A DNA stretch of 64,000 nucleotides from Peribacillus frigoritolerans. GTDB taxonomy: Bacteria; Bacillota; Bacilli; Bacillales; Bacillaceae. The stretch covers positions 124,001 to 188,000 of the forward strand of contig NZ_SMZY01000002.1 in NCBI RefSeq assembly GCF_004358755.1, read 5' to 3'. Every line of letters starts with the position of its first letter. Position 1 is the first letter of the stretch. This document shows positions 44,521-55,981 of the stretch, one piece after another. The notes below the pieces were generated by a model. That model made no database searches. It saw only the letters and a list, made by a program, of their open reading frames with translations, and was not told the origin of the DNA. The translations under genes and the position numbers were made by a program.

Positions 44521-46047
44521 ATGAAAAGAATGACACCTGTTTTTATCATTTCCGTTATCGTTTCTGTTCTTTTTATTGTCTGGGGTGCATTGCCTAAAGG
44601 AATAGCTGGTGATGCCAATCTATCGAATGTTACAACAATTGTTCACGGATTCATTATTGAAAAGTTTGGCTGGTTTTACTTACTTACAGCATCTTTCTTC
44701 TTAATTTTCTCGATTGGTTTAATTTTCACGAAATACGGAAACATCAAGCTTGGAAAAGATGATGATGAACCAAGTTATTCATATTTGAGCTGGTTTGCGA
44801 TGTTATTCAGTGCCGGGATGGGGATTGGGCTTGTCTTTTGGGGTGTTGCAGAACCTATGAATCATTATAGCGCTCCCCCATCTGGAGAAGGATTTACAGA
44901 TGAATCAGCGCGTGCGGCAATGCGCTATTCCTTTTTCCATTGGGGACTGCATCCATGGGCCATTTATTCCGTTATTGCTCTTGCCCTTGCCTATTTTACT
45001 TTCAGAAAAGAACAAAATGGCGTCATCAGCAATATTTTAAGACCTCTATTTGGAGATAAAGTCGATGGAAAGCTCGGAATCCTGGTAGATTTTCTCGCCG
45101 TCTTTGCTACCGTGTTTGGAGTTGCCACTTCTCTGGGTCTCGGAGCCATTCAAATAGGCGGCGGAATTTCCTATCTTTTTGACGGGATCAACAATACCTT
45201 TTCTACTCAGCTGATCATTATTTTTATCGTTACTTTCTTATTTATGCTTTCTGCCCAGACGGGACTTGATAAAGGCATCAAAATTTTAAGCAATGTAAAC
45301 ATCATTATCGCCATTGCATTAATGGTATTTCTTTTATTTGCAGGACCAACCAATTTCATCATGGATTTGTTCACAACAACCATTGGCGGCTATCTTCAGA
45401 ATCTGACATATATGAGCTTCCGCCTTACACCATTTACTGAAGGCAGCACCTGGGTGCAGGACTGGACCATTTTTTACTGGGCATGGTGGATTTCCTGGGC
45501 ACCGTTTGTCGGCACTTTCATCGCAAGAATATCCAGAGGCAGGACAATCAGAGAATTTTTGATTGGTGTGCTTGCTGTTCCTACGATTTTCGGCGCACTT
45601 TGGTTTTCTGTCTTTGGAGGCTCTGCTCTTTACCTACAGCATTTCATGAAGAAACCGATTATGGACATAATCAATGACAGGGGAATGGAAGTGGCGCTGT
45701 TTGCCGTGCTGGAGCAATTTCCTCTCGGTACATTCATGTCCTTGCTCGCCATCCTGTTAATCAGCACCTTTTTTATTACGTCAGCTGACTCTGCAACGTT
45801 CGTGCTCGGAATGCAGACAACAGACGGAGATTTAAATCCTTCTGGAAAGGTGAAATTTGTATGGGGAATCATTCAATCTGCAGCTGCTGTCATTCTGCTG
45901 TGGATGGGCGGTCTTGAAGCCCTGCAGAGAGCTTCCATTATTGCTGCTCTTCCATTTGCCGTCATTATGATTTTGATGGTCATTTCCCTTTTAAAGTCCC
46001 TGAGAAGAGAAAGACTTGCCCTATATAAGCCAGTACAAAAGAAATAA
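44521..46047 (+). CDS. opuD: BCCT family glycine betaine transporter (OpuD/BetL-like)
   Basis: A 508-residue, twelve-helix sodium- or proton-coupled transporter of betaine/carnitine/choline type. Signature regions: AGMGIGLVFWGVAEPMNHY, GVATSLGLGAIQIGGGISYLF, DWTIFYWAWWISWAPFVGTFIARISRGRTIREF and FITSADSATFVLGM. The GMGIG and W-rich helix are the substrate and ion region in BetP. It imports osmoprotectant under salt stress. ATG at 44521 after AAGGAG. Symbol by similarity only; several paralogues exist in bacilli. Confidence 0.9.
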   Translation: MKRMTPVFIISVIVSVLFIVWGALPKGIAGDANLSNVTTIVHGFIIEKFGWFYLLTASFFLIFSIGLIFTKYGNIKLGKDDDEPSYSYLSWFAMLFSAGMGIGLVFWGVAEPMNHYSAPPSGEGFTDESARAAMRYSFFHWGLHPWAIYSVIALALAYFTFRKEQNGVISNILRPLFGDKVDGKLGILVDFLAVFATVFGVATSLGLGAIQIGGGISYLFDGINNTFSTQLIIIFIVTFLFMLSAQTGLDKGIKILSNVNIIIAIALMVFLLFAGPTNFIMDLFTTTIGGYLQNLTYMSFRLTPFTEGSTWVQDWTIFYWAWWISWAPFVGTFIARISRGRTIREFLIGVLAVPTIFGALWFSVFGGSALYLQHFMKKPIMDIINDRGMEVALFAVLEQFPLGTFMSLLAILLISTFFITSADSATFVLGMQTTDGDLNPSGKVKFVWGIIQSAAAVILLWMGGLEALQRASIIAALPFAVIMILMVISLLKSLRRERLALYKPVQKK

Positions 46048-46054
46048 TGCAAAG

Positions 46055-46085
46055 AACACTTTCTTAAAAAAGAAAGTGTTTTTTT
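46055..46085 (+). terminator. Terminator of the BCCT gene
   Basis: AACACTTTCTT and AAGAAAGTGTT, 11-bp stem, AAAA loop, T run. Confidence 0.87.
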
Positions 46086-46097
46086 AAGCTATCCGTT

Positions 46098-46352
46098 TTA
46101 ATAGATAAGCATCTTAAAGAGAAGAAGGAGTTCATCTTTGCATAAGAAAGCCGCCGCGGCAGTTGCAGCCGTCACAATCAAAGAGACTTTTTTTGATTGT
46201 GAAAGAGATGCCGCCATAATATATGCTATGTACAAAAAGACCCCGAGCAAAATCATTTTAGCCTGCAGGGAATCTTTTTCAGAAAGCCGCTCCACCAGCA
46301 AATAGCCGCCCCATATCATACCTTGCAGAAAAATAATCATTGGCCATTTCAT
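46098..46352 (-). CDS. Small three-helix membrane protein of unknown function
   Basis: An 84-residue protein with hydrophobic stretches at about 4-20, 32-50 and 57-83, separated by SEKDSLQAK and QSKK. ATG at 46352 with AAGGGGAGT upstream. I do not recognise the family. The reverse frames contain no competing gene, and the convergent terminator supports a real transcript on this strand. Confidence 0.65.
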   Translation of the reverse strand: MKWPMIIFLQGMIWGGYLLVERLSEKDSLQAKMILLGVFLYIAYIMAASLSQSKKVSLIVTAATAAAAFLCKDELLLLFKMLIY

Positions 46353-46591
46353 CTTTACTCCCCTTCTTTAACTCAACCGTTATATCACCTGTATTTAAGT
46401 TATGCGACATACTTGGTGTATATTTTTCATTTATGTAACAAATAGGTAACATTCAGGGGAATATTCGGAAAACATGATAAAATAGCATTAATTTAGCATG
46501 GCGGCATTATAAAAATAGGTAGTAAGTATTGGTTTTTTATTCTAAAAAGAGCGGTAAGTTAAGACCATTTCAATTTAAAGAGGTGGGCAAT

Positions 46592-46981
46592 ATGGCAAAG
46601 TCGGTTATTGTCGCCTTCATCATGCCAGTATTTCTTCTATCATCTTGCAGTTTGAATTTCACTTCTGAAGCGATTAATAAGCCCGAACCGGAAGAAAGAA
46701 AGCTATTATTTTTTTCAGATGAACAAGATGAATATCGGGAATCCGTCTATTATGACGCACTCATTGACTTAAAACGGGATTTTCCAGAAGAAGTTGAAGG
46801 TTTGCAATTTATTGAGTCAAGCGCGGAAGAAAAGTATCCGTTTGAAGTAGAAAAATATCCTTCTCTTGTTGTAGTGGACGATAATCAGGTGATCTTCCAG
46901 ATTGAAGGGCACGTAGGGAATAAAGAAGAGATTATTACCCCTGTCATAAAAGCTTTATCAGGCAGCAGCGGACAGCGATAA
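46592..46981 (+). CDS. slp: Small peptidoglycan-associated lipoprotein Slp
   Basis: A 129-residue lipoprotein. Signal peptide MAKSVIVAFIMPVFLLSSC with Cys19. The mature part, KLLFFSDEQDEYRESVYYDALIDLKRDFP then VEKYPSLVVVDDNQVIFQIEG, has a thioredoxin-like alternation but no CxxC. Size, lipobox and place next to pdhD match B. subtilis slp. The frame is open from 46529; the ATG at 46592 follows AAAGAGGTGGGC and begins the signal peptide. Confidence 0.8.
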   Translation: MAKSVIVAFIMPVFLLSSCSLNFTSEAINKPEPEERKLLFFSDEQDEYRESVYYDALIDLKRDFPEEVEGLQFIESSAEEKYPFEVEKYPSLVVVDDNQVIFQIEGHVGNKEEIITPVIKALSGSSGQR

Positions 46982-47026
46982 TCACTTGAGGTGGTTCTAT
47001 TTATAATAGCCGCCTTTTTATTTTGC

Positions 47027-47063
47027 AAAAAAACCCCTTAATGCTGAACATTAAGGGGTTTTT
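47027..47063. terminator. Bidirectional terminator between slp and pdhD
   Basis: AACCCCTTAATG and CATTAAGGGGTT, 12-bp stem, CTGAA loop, T/A runs on both sides. Confidence 0.88.
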
Positions 47064-47067
47064 CCTA

Positions 47068-48480
47068 TTATTTTACGATGTGGATCGGGCTTCCGATTGC
47101 CACTTCAGCAGCTTCCATTGTGATTTCTCCCAATGTTGGATGCGCGTGGATTGTCATTGCAATATCTTCAGCAGTCATGCCGGCTTCGATTGCAAGGCTA
47201 AGCTCTGAAATCATATCAGAAGCTGCAGCACCAGCAATTTGTGCTCCAATAACAAGACCGTCTTCTTTACGTGTAACAAGCTTCAAGAAACCGTCTGTCT
47301 GGTTAAGAGATAGAGCGCGTCCATTTGCAGCAAATGGGAATTTAGCAGCAACAACCTCTAGTCCTTCTTCTTTAGCTTGTGATTCTGTGTATCCTACTGT
47401 AGCAAGTTCCGGCTCAGAGAATACAACAGCAGGAATTCCTAAGTAATCAATTTCAGCGTTTTCGCCAGCAATTACCTCAGCAGCAATTTTGCCTTCATAA
47501 GAAGCTTTATGTGCAAGCGGAGGACCTTCAACGATATCGCCGATTGCAAAGATGTTTGAAACGCTGGTGCGGCACTGCTTATCAATTTTGATGACGCCGC
47601 GGTCTGACATTTCAACACCTACTTGCTCAAGGCCAAGCTCGTCTGTATTAGCACGGCGTCCAACTGTTACTAACAAGTAGTCAGCTTCAACTGTCTGCTC
47701 TTCGCCTTTTACTTCAAATGTTACTTTTACGCCGTTTTCTGTTTCTTCAACAGATTTAGCTTTTGCTTTTGTATGGATTTCAACGTTTCCTTTTTTCTTA
47801 AGGTTGCGTTTTACAAGTGAGCTCATTTGCTTTTCAAAGCCCATTAGGATCTCATCCATCGCTTCGATGAAGACAACTTCAGAGCCGAAGTTAGCATAAG
47901 CTGTTCCAAGCTCAGTTCCGATGTATCCTGCACCGATTACAACGATTTTCTTTGGAATTTCATTTAAGCTAAGTGCGCCGGTTGAATCAAGAACGCGTTT
48001 AGAATATTTGAATCCAGGAATTTCGATCGGACGTGAACCAGTAGCGATGATTGCATTTTTGAATTTATAAGTTTGAGATGAATTATCATCCATTACTTTA
48101 ATAGATTCGCTGTCTACAAAATATGCTTCGCCGCGGACGATTTCAACTTTGTTGCCTTTAAGAAGTCCTTCAACTCCGCCGACAAGCTTTTTCACAACGC
48201 CAGCTTTGAATTCTTGAACTTTCGTAAAATCAACTGTTACGTTCTCAGCTTTGATACCCATGTCTTCAGAATGCTTGGCATTCTCAAAACGGTGACCGGC
48301 AGCGATTAATGCTTTAGAAGGAATACATCCAACGTTTAAGCAAACGCCGCCAAGGTTTGCCTTTTCTACGATTGTTACTTTCTGTCCAAGTTGTGCAGCG
48401 CGGATGGCAGCTACATAGCCGCCAGGTCCCGCACCAATGACAAGAGTATCTGTTTCAATAGGGAAATCTCCTACTACCAT
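47068..48480 (-). CDS. pdhD: Dihydrolipoyl dehydrogenase (E3)
   Basis: A 470-residue FAD disulfide reductase re-oxidising lipoyl groups of PDH and other 2-oxoacid complexes with NAD. Motifs: FAD-binding [17 protein letters not shown] (about 16-32), redox pair [14 protein letters not shown] (Cys46-type), NAD-binding [18 protein letters not shown], and the C-terminal active-site His-Glu in [17 protein letters not shown] at 48480, 3 nt after pdhC. Last gene of the pdhABCD operon. Confidence 0.97.
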   Translation of the reverse strand: MVVGDFPIETDTLVIGAGPGGYVAAIRAAQLGQKVTIVEKANLGGVCLNVGCIPSKALIAAGHRFENAKHSEDMGIKAENVTVDFTKVQEFKAGVVKKLVGGVEGLLKGNKVEIVRGEAYFVDSESIKVMDDNSSQTYKFKNAIIATGSRPIEIPGFKYSKRVLDSTGALSLNEIPKKIVVIGAGYIGTELGTAYANFGSEVVFIEAMDEILMGFEKQMSSLVKRNLKKKGNVEIHTKAKAKSVEETENGVKVTFEVKGEEQTVEADYLLVTVGRRANTDELGLEQVGVEMSDRGVIKIDKQCRTSVSNIFAIGDIVEGPPLAHKASYEGKIAAEVIAGENAEIDYLGIPAVVFSEPELATVGYTESQAKEEGLEVVAAKFPFAANGRALSLNQTDGFLKLVTRKEDGLVIGAQIAGAAASDMISELSLAIEAGMTAEDIAMTIHAHPTLGEITMEAAEVAIGSPIHIVK

Positions 48481-48483
48481 CGA

Positions 48484-49851
48484 TTACGCCTCCATTAAAA
48501 TAAGTTGTGGGTCGTTCAATAAACGCTTAATGTGATTTAGTGCATTTTGTGCTGTAGCGCCATCGATCATACGGTGATCAAAGCTTAATGATAAAGCAAG
48601 CACTGGAGCAGCAACAATTTCACCGTCAACTACGATTGCTTTTTCAGCAATGCGGCCGATTCCAAGGATAGCAACCTCTGGATGATTGATTACCGGAGTG
48701 AACCATTGTCCGCCAGCTGAGCCGATGTTTGTAATTGTACAAGATGCGCCTTTCATTTCCGCAGCAGAAAGTTTACCGTCGCGTGCTTTAGTTGCTAAGC
48801 CGTTAATTTCATCAGAAATGTCAAAGATTGATTTGCGTTCTGCGTTTTTAACAACTGGAACCATAAGTCCTTTTTCTGTATCAGCAGCAATACCGATGTT
48901 GTAGTAATGCTTTTGAACAACTTCTTCCGTTTTGTCGTCGATAGAAGTGTTTAGAACCGGATATTTCTTAAGCGCTGATGTAAGAGCTTTCACTACGTAC
49001 GGTAAATATGTTAACTTAATACCCTGCTCGGCTGCAACACCTTTGAACTGTTTTCTGTGAGAAACTAGTTTCGTCACATCCACTTCATCCATTAATGTTA
49101 CGTGTGGAGCTGTATGTTTGGAGTTAACCATCGCTTTAGCGATCGCTTTTCTCATCGGGCTCATTTTTTCGCGTGTTTCAGGGAAGTCGCCTTCTGGAAC
49201 AGCTTGTTTAGCCGGTGCTTTTTGCTCTGCTTTTTCTTCTTTAGCTTCTGCTTGAGGAGCTTCAGTTTGTGTTTCAGCAGGTTTAGAGCCGCCTTCTAAG
49301 AATGCATCAATGTCTTCTTTAGCAATGCGTCCGTTTTTGCCTGATCCTGATACTTGGCGGATTTCAACGCCTTTTTCACGAGCATATTTGCGGACAGAAG
49401 GCATAGCGATGATGCGTCGGTTTGGATCAACGTCTGCCTGATCCTGTGCACCTGCACCAGTAGCTTCTGTTGTTTCTTGTTTAGGAGCTTCTTCTTTTTT
49501 CACATCTTGGCCAGCTTCAGCAGTTGCCTGTACTTGAGCTTCTTCTTTTTTCGGCTCTTCTTTAGCAGGCTCATCCCCATGGTCATCACCTTTAAATTTA
49601 AGGTTTTCGTAACCTGGAGCATCAAATGTGATAAGAGTTTGTCCAACTGTCGCAACTGTTCCTTCTTCAACTTTAAGCTCAATAACTTTTCCTTTTACAG
49701 GAGAAGGAATTTCAACGACTGCTTTATCGTTCTGGATTTCAGCCAGTACATCATCTTCATTTACTTCATCGCCAGGCTTGATAAACCACTTTACAATTTC
49801 ACCTTCGTGGATACCCTCACCGATATCCGGCATTTTAAATTCGAAAGACAC
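48484..49851 (-). CDS. pdhC: Dihydrolipoamide acetyltransferase (E2)
   Basis: A 455-residue core of the PDH complex. Order: one lipoyl domain with [11 protein letters not shown] (lipoyl Lys about 43), long Ala/Glu/Lys linker, E1/E3-binding domain ([15 protein letters not shown]), second linker, and the catalytic acyltransferase domain ending with [16 protein letters not shown] (catalytic His). Start GTG at 49851 with AGGAGGT. The linkers are low-complexity and produce long false frames on the other strand. Confidence 0.97.
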   Translation of the reverse strand: MSFEFKMPDIGEGIHEGEIVKWFIKPGDEVNEDDVLAEIQNDKAVVEIPSPVKGKVIELKVEEGTVATVGQTLITFDAPGYENLKFKGDDHGDEPAKEEPKKEEAQVQATAEAGQDVKKEEAPKQETTEATGAGAQDQADVDPNRRIIAMPSVRKYAREKGVEIRQVSGSGKNGRIAKEDIDAFLEGGSKPAETQTEAPQAEAKEEKAEQKAPAKQAVPEGDFPETREKMSPMRKAIAKAMVNSKHTAPHVTLMDEVDVTKLVSHRKQFKGVAAEQGIKLTYLPYVVKALTSALKKYPVLNTSIDDKTEEVVQKHYYNIGIAADTEKGLMVPVVKNAERKSIFDISDEINGLATKARDGKLSAAEMKGASCTITNIGSAGGQWFTPVINHPEVAILGIGRIAEKAIVVDGEIVAAPVLALSLSFDHRMIDGATAQNALNHIKRLLNDPQLILMEA

Positions 49852-49941
49852 GGTATATTACCTCCTATTTTTCATATGGAAAAGAAACCAGTTTGCAGGT
49901 TTCAAAAGAAAAAACATTTGATGTTTGTTCAAGTGCTTTCA

Positions 49942-49957
49942 CGCGGCCGCGCCGCGC
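49942..49957. other. GC-rich mini-hairpin in the pdhB-pdhC gap
   Basis: CGCGGC-CGC-GCCGCG, a 6-bp all-GC stem with a NotI-type core, stands in the 172-nt gap between pdhB and pdhC, amid A/T-rich surroundings. No T run follows. It may act in mRNA processing or differential expression of the operon halves. Confidence 0.45.
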
Positions 49958-50022
49958 TGATCATGGAACATAAACACGCCATTCTTCCTGGACCCTCTGA
50001 TTTCTTTTCTCAGAATGTATAA

Positions 50023-51000
50023 TTAGAAATTCATTACTTTTTTAGCTGTTTCAATCACATCTTTAAAGTTTGGCAGCCATACACCTTCAGCTTGAGAGAA
50101 AGCAAATACAGTGTCAGGAGCTGTCACGCGAAGTACAGGAGCTTCTAAGCTTAAGATTGCACGGTCATTGATTTCAGCAACAACGTTAGCTGCAATTCCC
50201 GCTTGCTTTTGAGCTTCTTGTACTACAATCGCGCGGCCTGTTTTTTCAACAGATGCAATGATTGTATCGATATCTAACGGGCTGATTGTGCGAAGGTCAA
50301 TTACTTCAGCAGAAATTCCGTCTTTTTCAAGCTCTTCTGCTGCTTTCAATGACTCATGCACCATTGCGCCGTAAGTAATAATAGAAAGGTCAGAACCTTC
50401 TCTTTTCACTTCAGCTTTGCCGATTTCAATTGTGTATTCTTCTTCTGGAACTTCCTGACGGAAAGAACGGTAAAGTTTCATATGCTCAAGGAAAACGACA
50501 GGGTCGTTATCGCGGATAGCAGAGATTAAAAGTCCTTTAGCGTCGTAAGGAGTTGAAGGAATAACAACTTTCACACCAGGCTGCTGAGCCATAAGACCTT
50601 CTAAGCTGTCAGCATGAAGTTCAGGTGTATGAACGCCTCCGCCGAATGGTGAACGGATTGTAACCGGAGACGACCAGCGTCCGCCAGAACGGTAGCGCAT
50701 ACGGGCCATTTGGCCAGAAATTGAATCCATTACTTCGTAAACGAAACCGAAGAATTGAATTTCAGCAACAGGACGGAATCCTGTTAATCCAAGACCGATC
50801 GCAAGACCGCCGATTCCTGATTCAGCAAGAGGTGTATCAAATACACGGTCTTCGCCGAATTCTTTTTGTAATCCTTCAGTAGCACGGAATACGCCGCCGT
50901 TTACACCAACGTCTTCTCCGAACAATAAGACGTTAGAATCATTTTTAAGTTCTGTGCGCAGCGCATCAGTGATTGCTTGAATCATTGTCATTTGAGCCAT
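50023..51000 (-). CDS. pdhB: Pyruvate dehydrogenase E1 beta
   Basis: A 325-residue subunit forming the thiamine diphosphate site with E1 alpha. Seen: [17 protein letters not shown] with the catalytic Glu, [19 protein letters not shown], and C-terminal [13 protein letters not shown]. 3 nt after pdhA. A 172-nt gap precedes pdhC. Confidence 0.97.
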   Translation of the reverse strand: MAQMTMIQAITDALRTELKNDSNVLLFGEDVGVNGGVFRATEGLQKEFGEDRVFDTPLAESGIGGLAIGLGLTGFRPVAEIQFFGFVYEVMDSISGQMARMRYRSGGRWSSPVTIRSPFGGGVHTPELHADSLEGLMAQQPGVKVVIPSTPYDAKGLLISAIRDNDPVVFLEHMKLYRSFRQEVPEEEYTIEIGKAEVKREGSDLSIITYGAMVHESLKAAEELEKDGISAEVIDLRTISPLDIDTIIASVEKTGRAIVVQEAQKQAGIAANVVAEINDRAILSLEAPVLRVTAPDTVFAFSQAEGVWLPNFKDVIETAKKVMNF

Positions 51001-51003
51001 GGC

Positions 51004-52570
<1,567 letters not shown>

Positions 52571-52575
<5 letters not shown>

Positions 52576-52600
52576 CCTGCAGAGAATCGTTCTCTGCAGG
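52571..52600 (-). terminator. Terminator of ykyA
   Basis: CCTGCAGAGAA and TTCTCTGCAGG, perfect 11-bp stem with TCG loop; T run on the minus strand. Confidence 0.88.
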
Positions 52601-52627
52601 CCATACGGTATTATACGAAGCTGTTTT

Positions 52628-53314
52628 TCAGGATTTTGAAGCATTTTCTTCCGGCTGCTCTACCTCGATCTCTGCTTCCTTGTAAAAGTCCATTTTTGCC
52701 TGATTGTACTGTTCTGTATACTCATTGAATTTTTTATTTTCAGCTAATACTTTTTCATAGGTGCTGTTAATTTCAGTAATTTTAGCTTCAAGCTCCTCTA
52801 GTTTTAAATCCTTTTTTTGAAACATTTGATACAGTTCTTTATCTAAGGCAATGGCTTCTTTATATGAAGCATAAAGGGCATCATAGGATTCGTAGCGATT
52901 CTGCATCAGCTCCTGAAGTCTTTCCGCCTTCTCTTTCGCTCCGTCTTCTTTAAGTTCCTTTGAAATTTCTGCAATGTTTTTAAATTCTTCTTTGGAGTCA
53001 AGAATGCTTTGCTTTTCATCCTCTACCCGCTTTTCTCTTTCCTCGACTACTGAGGCTGCTTCCTTTGAAAGAGAAACAATCTTATCGTACTCTTTCATTC
53101 CTAAAGAAATGATTTCTTCATAAAGTTCATTTTCTTCTTTTTCAAGCTCAATTAAAGGTTTCTGCTGCTGCTCAAATGTATCCTCAAGAGAAACCAACTT
53201 CTCAAGAGCCGTATACATTTCTTCTTCTGGCGAAGAGCCGGAACAGCCAGATAATAATACCGATCCAATCAAGATTGCCGCCGCCGCGGAAATTGCTTTA
53301 GACATTTTTTTCAC
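52628..53314 (-). CDS. ykyA: YkyA family cell-wall-binding lipoprotein
   Basis: A 228-residue lipoprotein with signal peptide ending LLSGC (Cys24) and an almost entirely coiled-coil, Glu/Lys-rich mature region. Position between pdhA and def and size match B. subtilis ykyA. Function unknown; a surface structural or envelope role is suggested for the family. ATG at 53314 with GGGGG upstream; own terminator. Confidence 0.87.
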   Translation of the reverse strand: MKKMSKAISAAAAILIGSVLLSGCSGSSPEEEMYTALEKLVSLEDTFEQQQKPLIELEKEENELYEEIISLGMKEYDKIVSLSKEAASVVEEREKRVEDEKQSILDSKEEFKNIAEISKELKEDGAKEKAERLQELMQNRYESYDALYASYKEAIALDKELYQMFQKKDLKLEELEAKITEINSTYEKVLAENKKFNEYTEQYNQAKMDFYKEAEIEVEQPEENASKS

Positions 53315-53387
53315 CGTGGGTCCCCCTAACCATTCAACACTTTAACTATAAGACGTTCTCGCGTTATTTACAATATCTTCTTTTAAT

Positions 53388-53490
53388 AGAAAAGGAAACA
53401 CCCGTTCAGCTCAGACAGTCAGATTAGAATTCACTCCAAAAGTCGGAGTTTTCCTTTTTTGAGCTTTCGGCCGGTTCGGGCATGAATGAA
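53388..53490. repeat. Diverged copy of the dispersed repeat
   Basis: GAAAAGGAAACACCCGTTCAG, then CTCAGACAGTCAGATTAGAATTC, an inverted pair ACTCC-AAAAGTCGGAGT, and GGCCGGTTCGGG: the same order as copies at 11947 and 15917 but strongly diverged. Confidence 0.5.
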
Positions 53491-53658
53491 GATTCCGATT
53501 TCAATTCATATGCAGTTTAATTCTAATAAGCATATATGACAACTTACATCCAGTTAATAACTATTAGAGGCAATTTTACGTTTTCTCCCTGTGTCGGCTG
53601 TTCCTTCTCCACGCTAATTGCCCGCCTCATTTTTTTATTGTATCTGGGCTTTTGTCTA

Positions 53659-53686
53659 TACACTTTCCATGCCGTGACATAGTTTA
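53659..53686 (+). promoter_or_regulatory. Possible SigK promoter of the YjcZ-type gene
   Basis: CATAGTTTA (53678-53686) fits the SigK -10 CATAnnnTA; an ACAC lies 14-15 nt upstream. It would place the small glycine/tyrosine-rich gene in late sporulation. Confidence 0.4.
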
Positions 53687-53743
53687 TATTAGACGCTCAG
53701 GCAAATGCACAGAAGATGAGGGTCATAAAAAGGAGGTTTTTAC

Positions 53744-53869
53744 ATGTACGGATGTTACCCTGGATACGGTTACGGCTACGGTGGCGGCTGTGGACGCACT
53801 TTCGCTTTAATCGTCGTATTGTTTATTCTATTAATTATCGTTGGTGCTGCTTTTGTAGGCCACTGCTAA
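53744..53869 (+). CDS. YjcZ family small sporulation protein
   Basis: A 41-residue protein: Gly/Tyr-rich [17 protein letters not shown] followed by a single hydrophobic helix, [20 protein letters not shown], ending HC. This is the YjcZ/YmaH-SscA-like small spore protein layout common in bacilli. ATG at 53744 with AAAGGAGG, an ideal ribosome site. A small hairpin GCCCACATTTTATGTGGGC follows at about 53890. Confidence 0.87.
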   Translation: MYGCYPGYGYGYGGGCGRTFALIVVLFILLIIVGAAFVGHC

Positions 53870-54002
53870 TGAATGATTGCGGCCGATGATGCCCACATTT
53901 TATGTGGGCAAGCCGCATGATTGATGCCGCATATTCTGAATGGACAAGCAATACTTTTCGTTTTACAGAAATTCCATTATACTTATATAGATGATTTAGG
54001 AT

Positions 54003-54060
54003 CAAAAGCGCAGGCGCCTTGTTCTGACCGAGGATCCAGGCGCCGGAGATGGACGCAGAA
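54003..54060. repeat. Short internal-deletion copy of the dispersed repeat
   Basis: AAAAGCGCAGGCGCCTTG, TTCTGACCGAGGATCC and GGCGCCGGAGATGGACG join the two ends of the repeat without its central hairpin. Confidence 0.55.
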
Positions 54061-54134
54061 ACAGCTTTTCCATATCCACTGCCTTTTGACTTTTATACTT
54101 TCCCGGCAAGACAAGAAATGGAGTGTGAGTCCCC

Positions 54135-54689
54135 GTGATTACAATGGATGATATTATAAGGGAAGGCCATCCGGCACTTCGCAAGGCGGCAGAAGAAGTT
54201 GCCATGCCTCCTTCTGATGAAGACAAAAAAACATTGCAGGATTTACTTGATTATGTTTCTAACAGTCAAAATCCTGAAATGATTGAAAAATACGGCTTAA
54301 GACCTGGAATAGGACTTGCTGCACCGCAAATAAACGTTTCAAAACGGATGATTGCCATTCGGCTGACAGATGAAAAAGGAATTTTGCACAGTTATGCATT
54401 ATTTAATCCGAAAATTGTCAGCCATTCTATTGAAAAAAGCTACTTAACAAGCGGTGAAGGCTGCCTGTCTGTTGACCGCCCTGTACCGGGATATGTGCCC
54501 CGCCATGCAAGAATCCGCGTGAAAGCCGTATCGCTTGAAGGCGAAGAACTCGATTTAAGGCTCCGCGGTCTGCTGTCTATTGTGTTTCAGCATGAAATTG
54601 ATCATTTAAATGGCATTATGTTTTATGACCATATGAATGAGAAAGATCCTATGCAGGAACCCGAAGGCGCCATTGCCATTGAACGCTGA
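54135..54689 (+). CDS. def: Peptide deformylase (DefB type)
   Basis: A 184-residue metalloenzyme removing N-formyl from nascent proteins. All three motifs are present: GIGLAAPQI (about 55-63), EGCLSV (metal Cys) and QHEIDHLNG (metal His pair and catalytic Glu). The sequence agrees with B. subtilis DefB, including MITMxDII at the start, which supports the GTG at 54135. A terminator follows. Confidence 0.96.
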   Translation: MITMDDIIREGHPALRKAAEEVAMPPSDEDKKTLQDLLDYVSNSQNPEMIEKYGLRPGIGLAAPQINVSKRMIAIRLTDEKGILHSYALFNPKIVSHSIEKSYLTSGEGCLSVDRPVPGYVPRHARIRVKAVSLEGEELDLRLRGLLSIVFQHEIDHLNGIMFYDHMNEKDPMQEPEGAIAIER

Positions 54690-54690
54690 A

Positions 54691-54726
54691 AAAACCTGTC
54701 TGCATGATGAGCAGACAGGTTTTTTA
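54691..54726 (+). terminator. Terminator of def
   Basis: AAAACCTGTCTGC and GCAGACAGGTTTT, 13-bp stem, T run. Confidence 0.88.
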
Positions 54727-54766
54727 GTTAAAAGATTTTAGTGCGGGACAAAGCTAAAACACAGTC

Positions 54767-55537
54767 CTACAGCAGTCCCACTTTTTTCAGTCCATTTAGG
54801 ATGCCGTCCTGATTTACATCAGTCGTCACTTCATCTGCAAGCTCTTTCAGCTCAGGCACCGCATTACCCATCGCTACTCCTGTGCCGACATATTTAATCA
54901 TTTCAAGATCATTCAATCCATCACCGAAGGCATATACATCTTGCTTCTCGATCTCAAGGCGCTCCATCAGCTTTTTGATGCCTTCAGCCTTTGAGCCTCC
55001 GAACGGAAGAATATCAGTGGCAAGCTCGTGCCAGCGGATAATATGAAAATCTTCATATTTTTTATAATCTTCTTCTTCGCCTTCTTTACAGAAAAGAAGC
55101 GTTTGATAAATTTCGCGATTGCGGTAAAAATCCGCATCCTGCTCCGGATGCATAAACTTCAGACTGCCCATGCTTTCGTGAATATAAGGGTGATCTGACT
55201 CTGTTGACATCATAGTATCATCACTCATAAAGACTAACGGATGATTTGAAGTGCGTGCAAATTCATATAATTCTTCCAGTCTTTCTGTATTAAGCGGATT
55301 TTTATAAATGACTTTTCCTTCAAATACAACAAACTGTCCATTAAAACTGACAAAGGAATCGATTCCAAGCTCTTGTCTAAGATCCTCAAACATGAAAGGC
55401 GCCCTGCCTGTTGCGATGGCAACATGGTGACCTGCTTTTTTTAAATCTTCGATGGCTGTCCGTGTCGAATCCGGTATTTCTTTATCATGATTTAATAAAG
55501 TGCCGTCTATATCAAAAAATATGACTTTTCCGTTCAT
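54767..55537 (-). CDS. ykrA: HAD-superfamily Cof-type phosphatase YkrA
   Basis: A 256-residue HAD hydrolase of the Cof/type IIB class: FFDIDGTLLN (nucleophile Asp, about 8), VAIATGR, catalytic Lys in GSKAEGIKKL, and FGDGLNDLEM. Probably dephosphorylates sugar or nucleotide phosphates; substrate unknown. Position between def and rpoY agrees with B. subtilis ykrA. ATG at 55537 with GGGGACG upstream. Confidence 0.92.
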   Translation of the reverse strand: MNGKVIFFDIDGTLLNHDKEIPDSTRTAIEDLKKAGHHVAIATGRAPFMFEDLRQELGIDSFVSFNGQFVVFEGKVIYKNPLNTERLEELYEFARTSNHPLVFMSDDTMMSTESDHPYIHESMGSLKFMHPEQDADFYRNREIYQTLLFCKEGEEEDYKKYEDFHIIRWHELATDILPFGGSKAEGIKKLMERLEIEKQDVYAFGDGLNDLEMIKYVGTGVAMGNAVPELKELADEVTTDVNQDGILNGLKKVGLL

Positions 55538-55770
55538 AAAAAACGTCCCCTAACCTGTTTGAATTAATCAACCATAACTAGACTCATAATAAAGGAAAAT
55601 TTTTCGCTTCTCAACAGAAAACGTTTAACCTCTTCACATTTAACCATGAAAAACAATTATTTTCCACAAATATCCATGTTAACTTTCCTTTTTATCACAT
55701 ATACTAAGTCTGGCAGATTCACGAGGGTTCGGCACACATCTAATTGGACAAGATAAGGAGTGAGACAGAA

Positions 55771-55842
55771 ATGATGAAAAGATTGCGACGCAGAATAAGA
55801 TCTCAATGGAATAATATTCTCGGCAGAAAAACAATGGCTTAA
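55771..55842 (+). CDS. Possible 23-residue basic peptide
   Basis: The frame reads MMKRLRRRIRSQWNNILGRK and ends TMA. An AAGGAGTGAGACAGAA ribosome site precedes it and a terminator-like hairpin follows five bases after the stop, so it looks like a complete mini-gene. Ten of 23 residues are K or R (or flanked by them), giving a strongly basic helix. I do not know a named family. It lies between ykrA and rpoY. Confidence 0.55.
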   Translation: MMKRLRRRIRSQWNNILGRKTMA

Positions 55843-55844
55843 CA

Positions 55845-55876
55845 AAAACCCCTTCTATAAATAGAGGGTTTTTTTT
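55845..55876 (+). terminator. Terminator after the mini-gene
   Basis: ACCCCTTCTAT-AA-ATAGAGGGT hairpin with a bulge, followed by eight T. Confidence 0.75.
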
Positions 55877-55981
55877 CTAATAGAAACAGGCCCAGCGCTT
55901 ATGAGGGTTGGCTTAGGGAAGATTATCGCATATAATAGAACAAGTTAGTCTAACATACGGCAGTTAAGGAGAGATTTGGCA

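Noticed and set aside
49354-50022. Long plus-strand frame of 222 codons opposite pdhC
   Set aside because: It mirrors the low-complexity linker of E2, giving Phe/Ser/Cys-rich translation; the minus-strand pdhC is certain.
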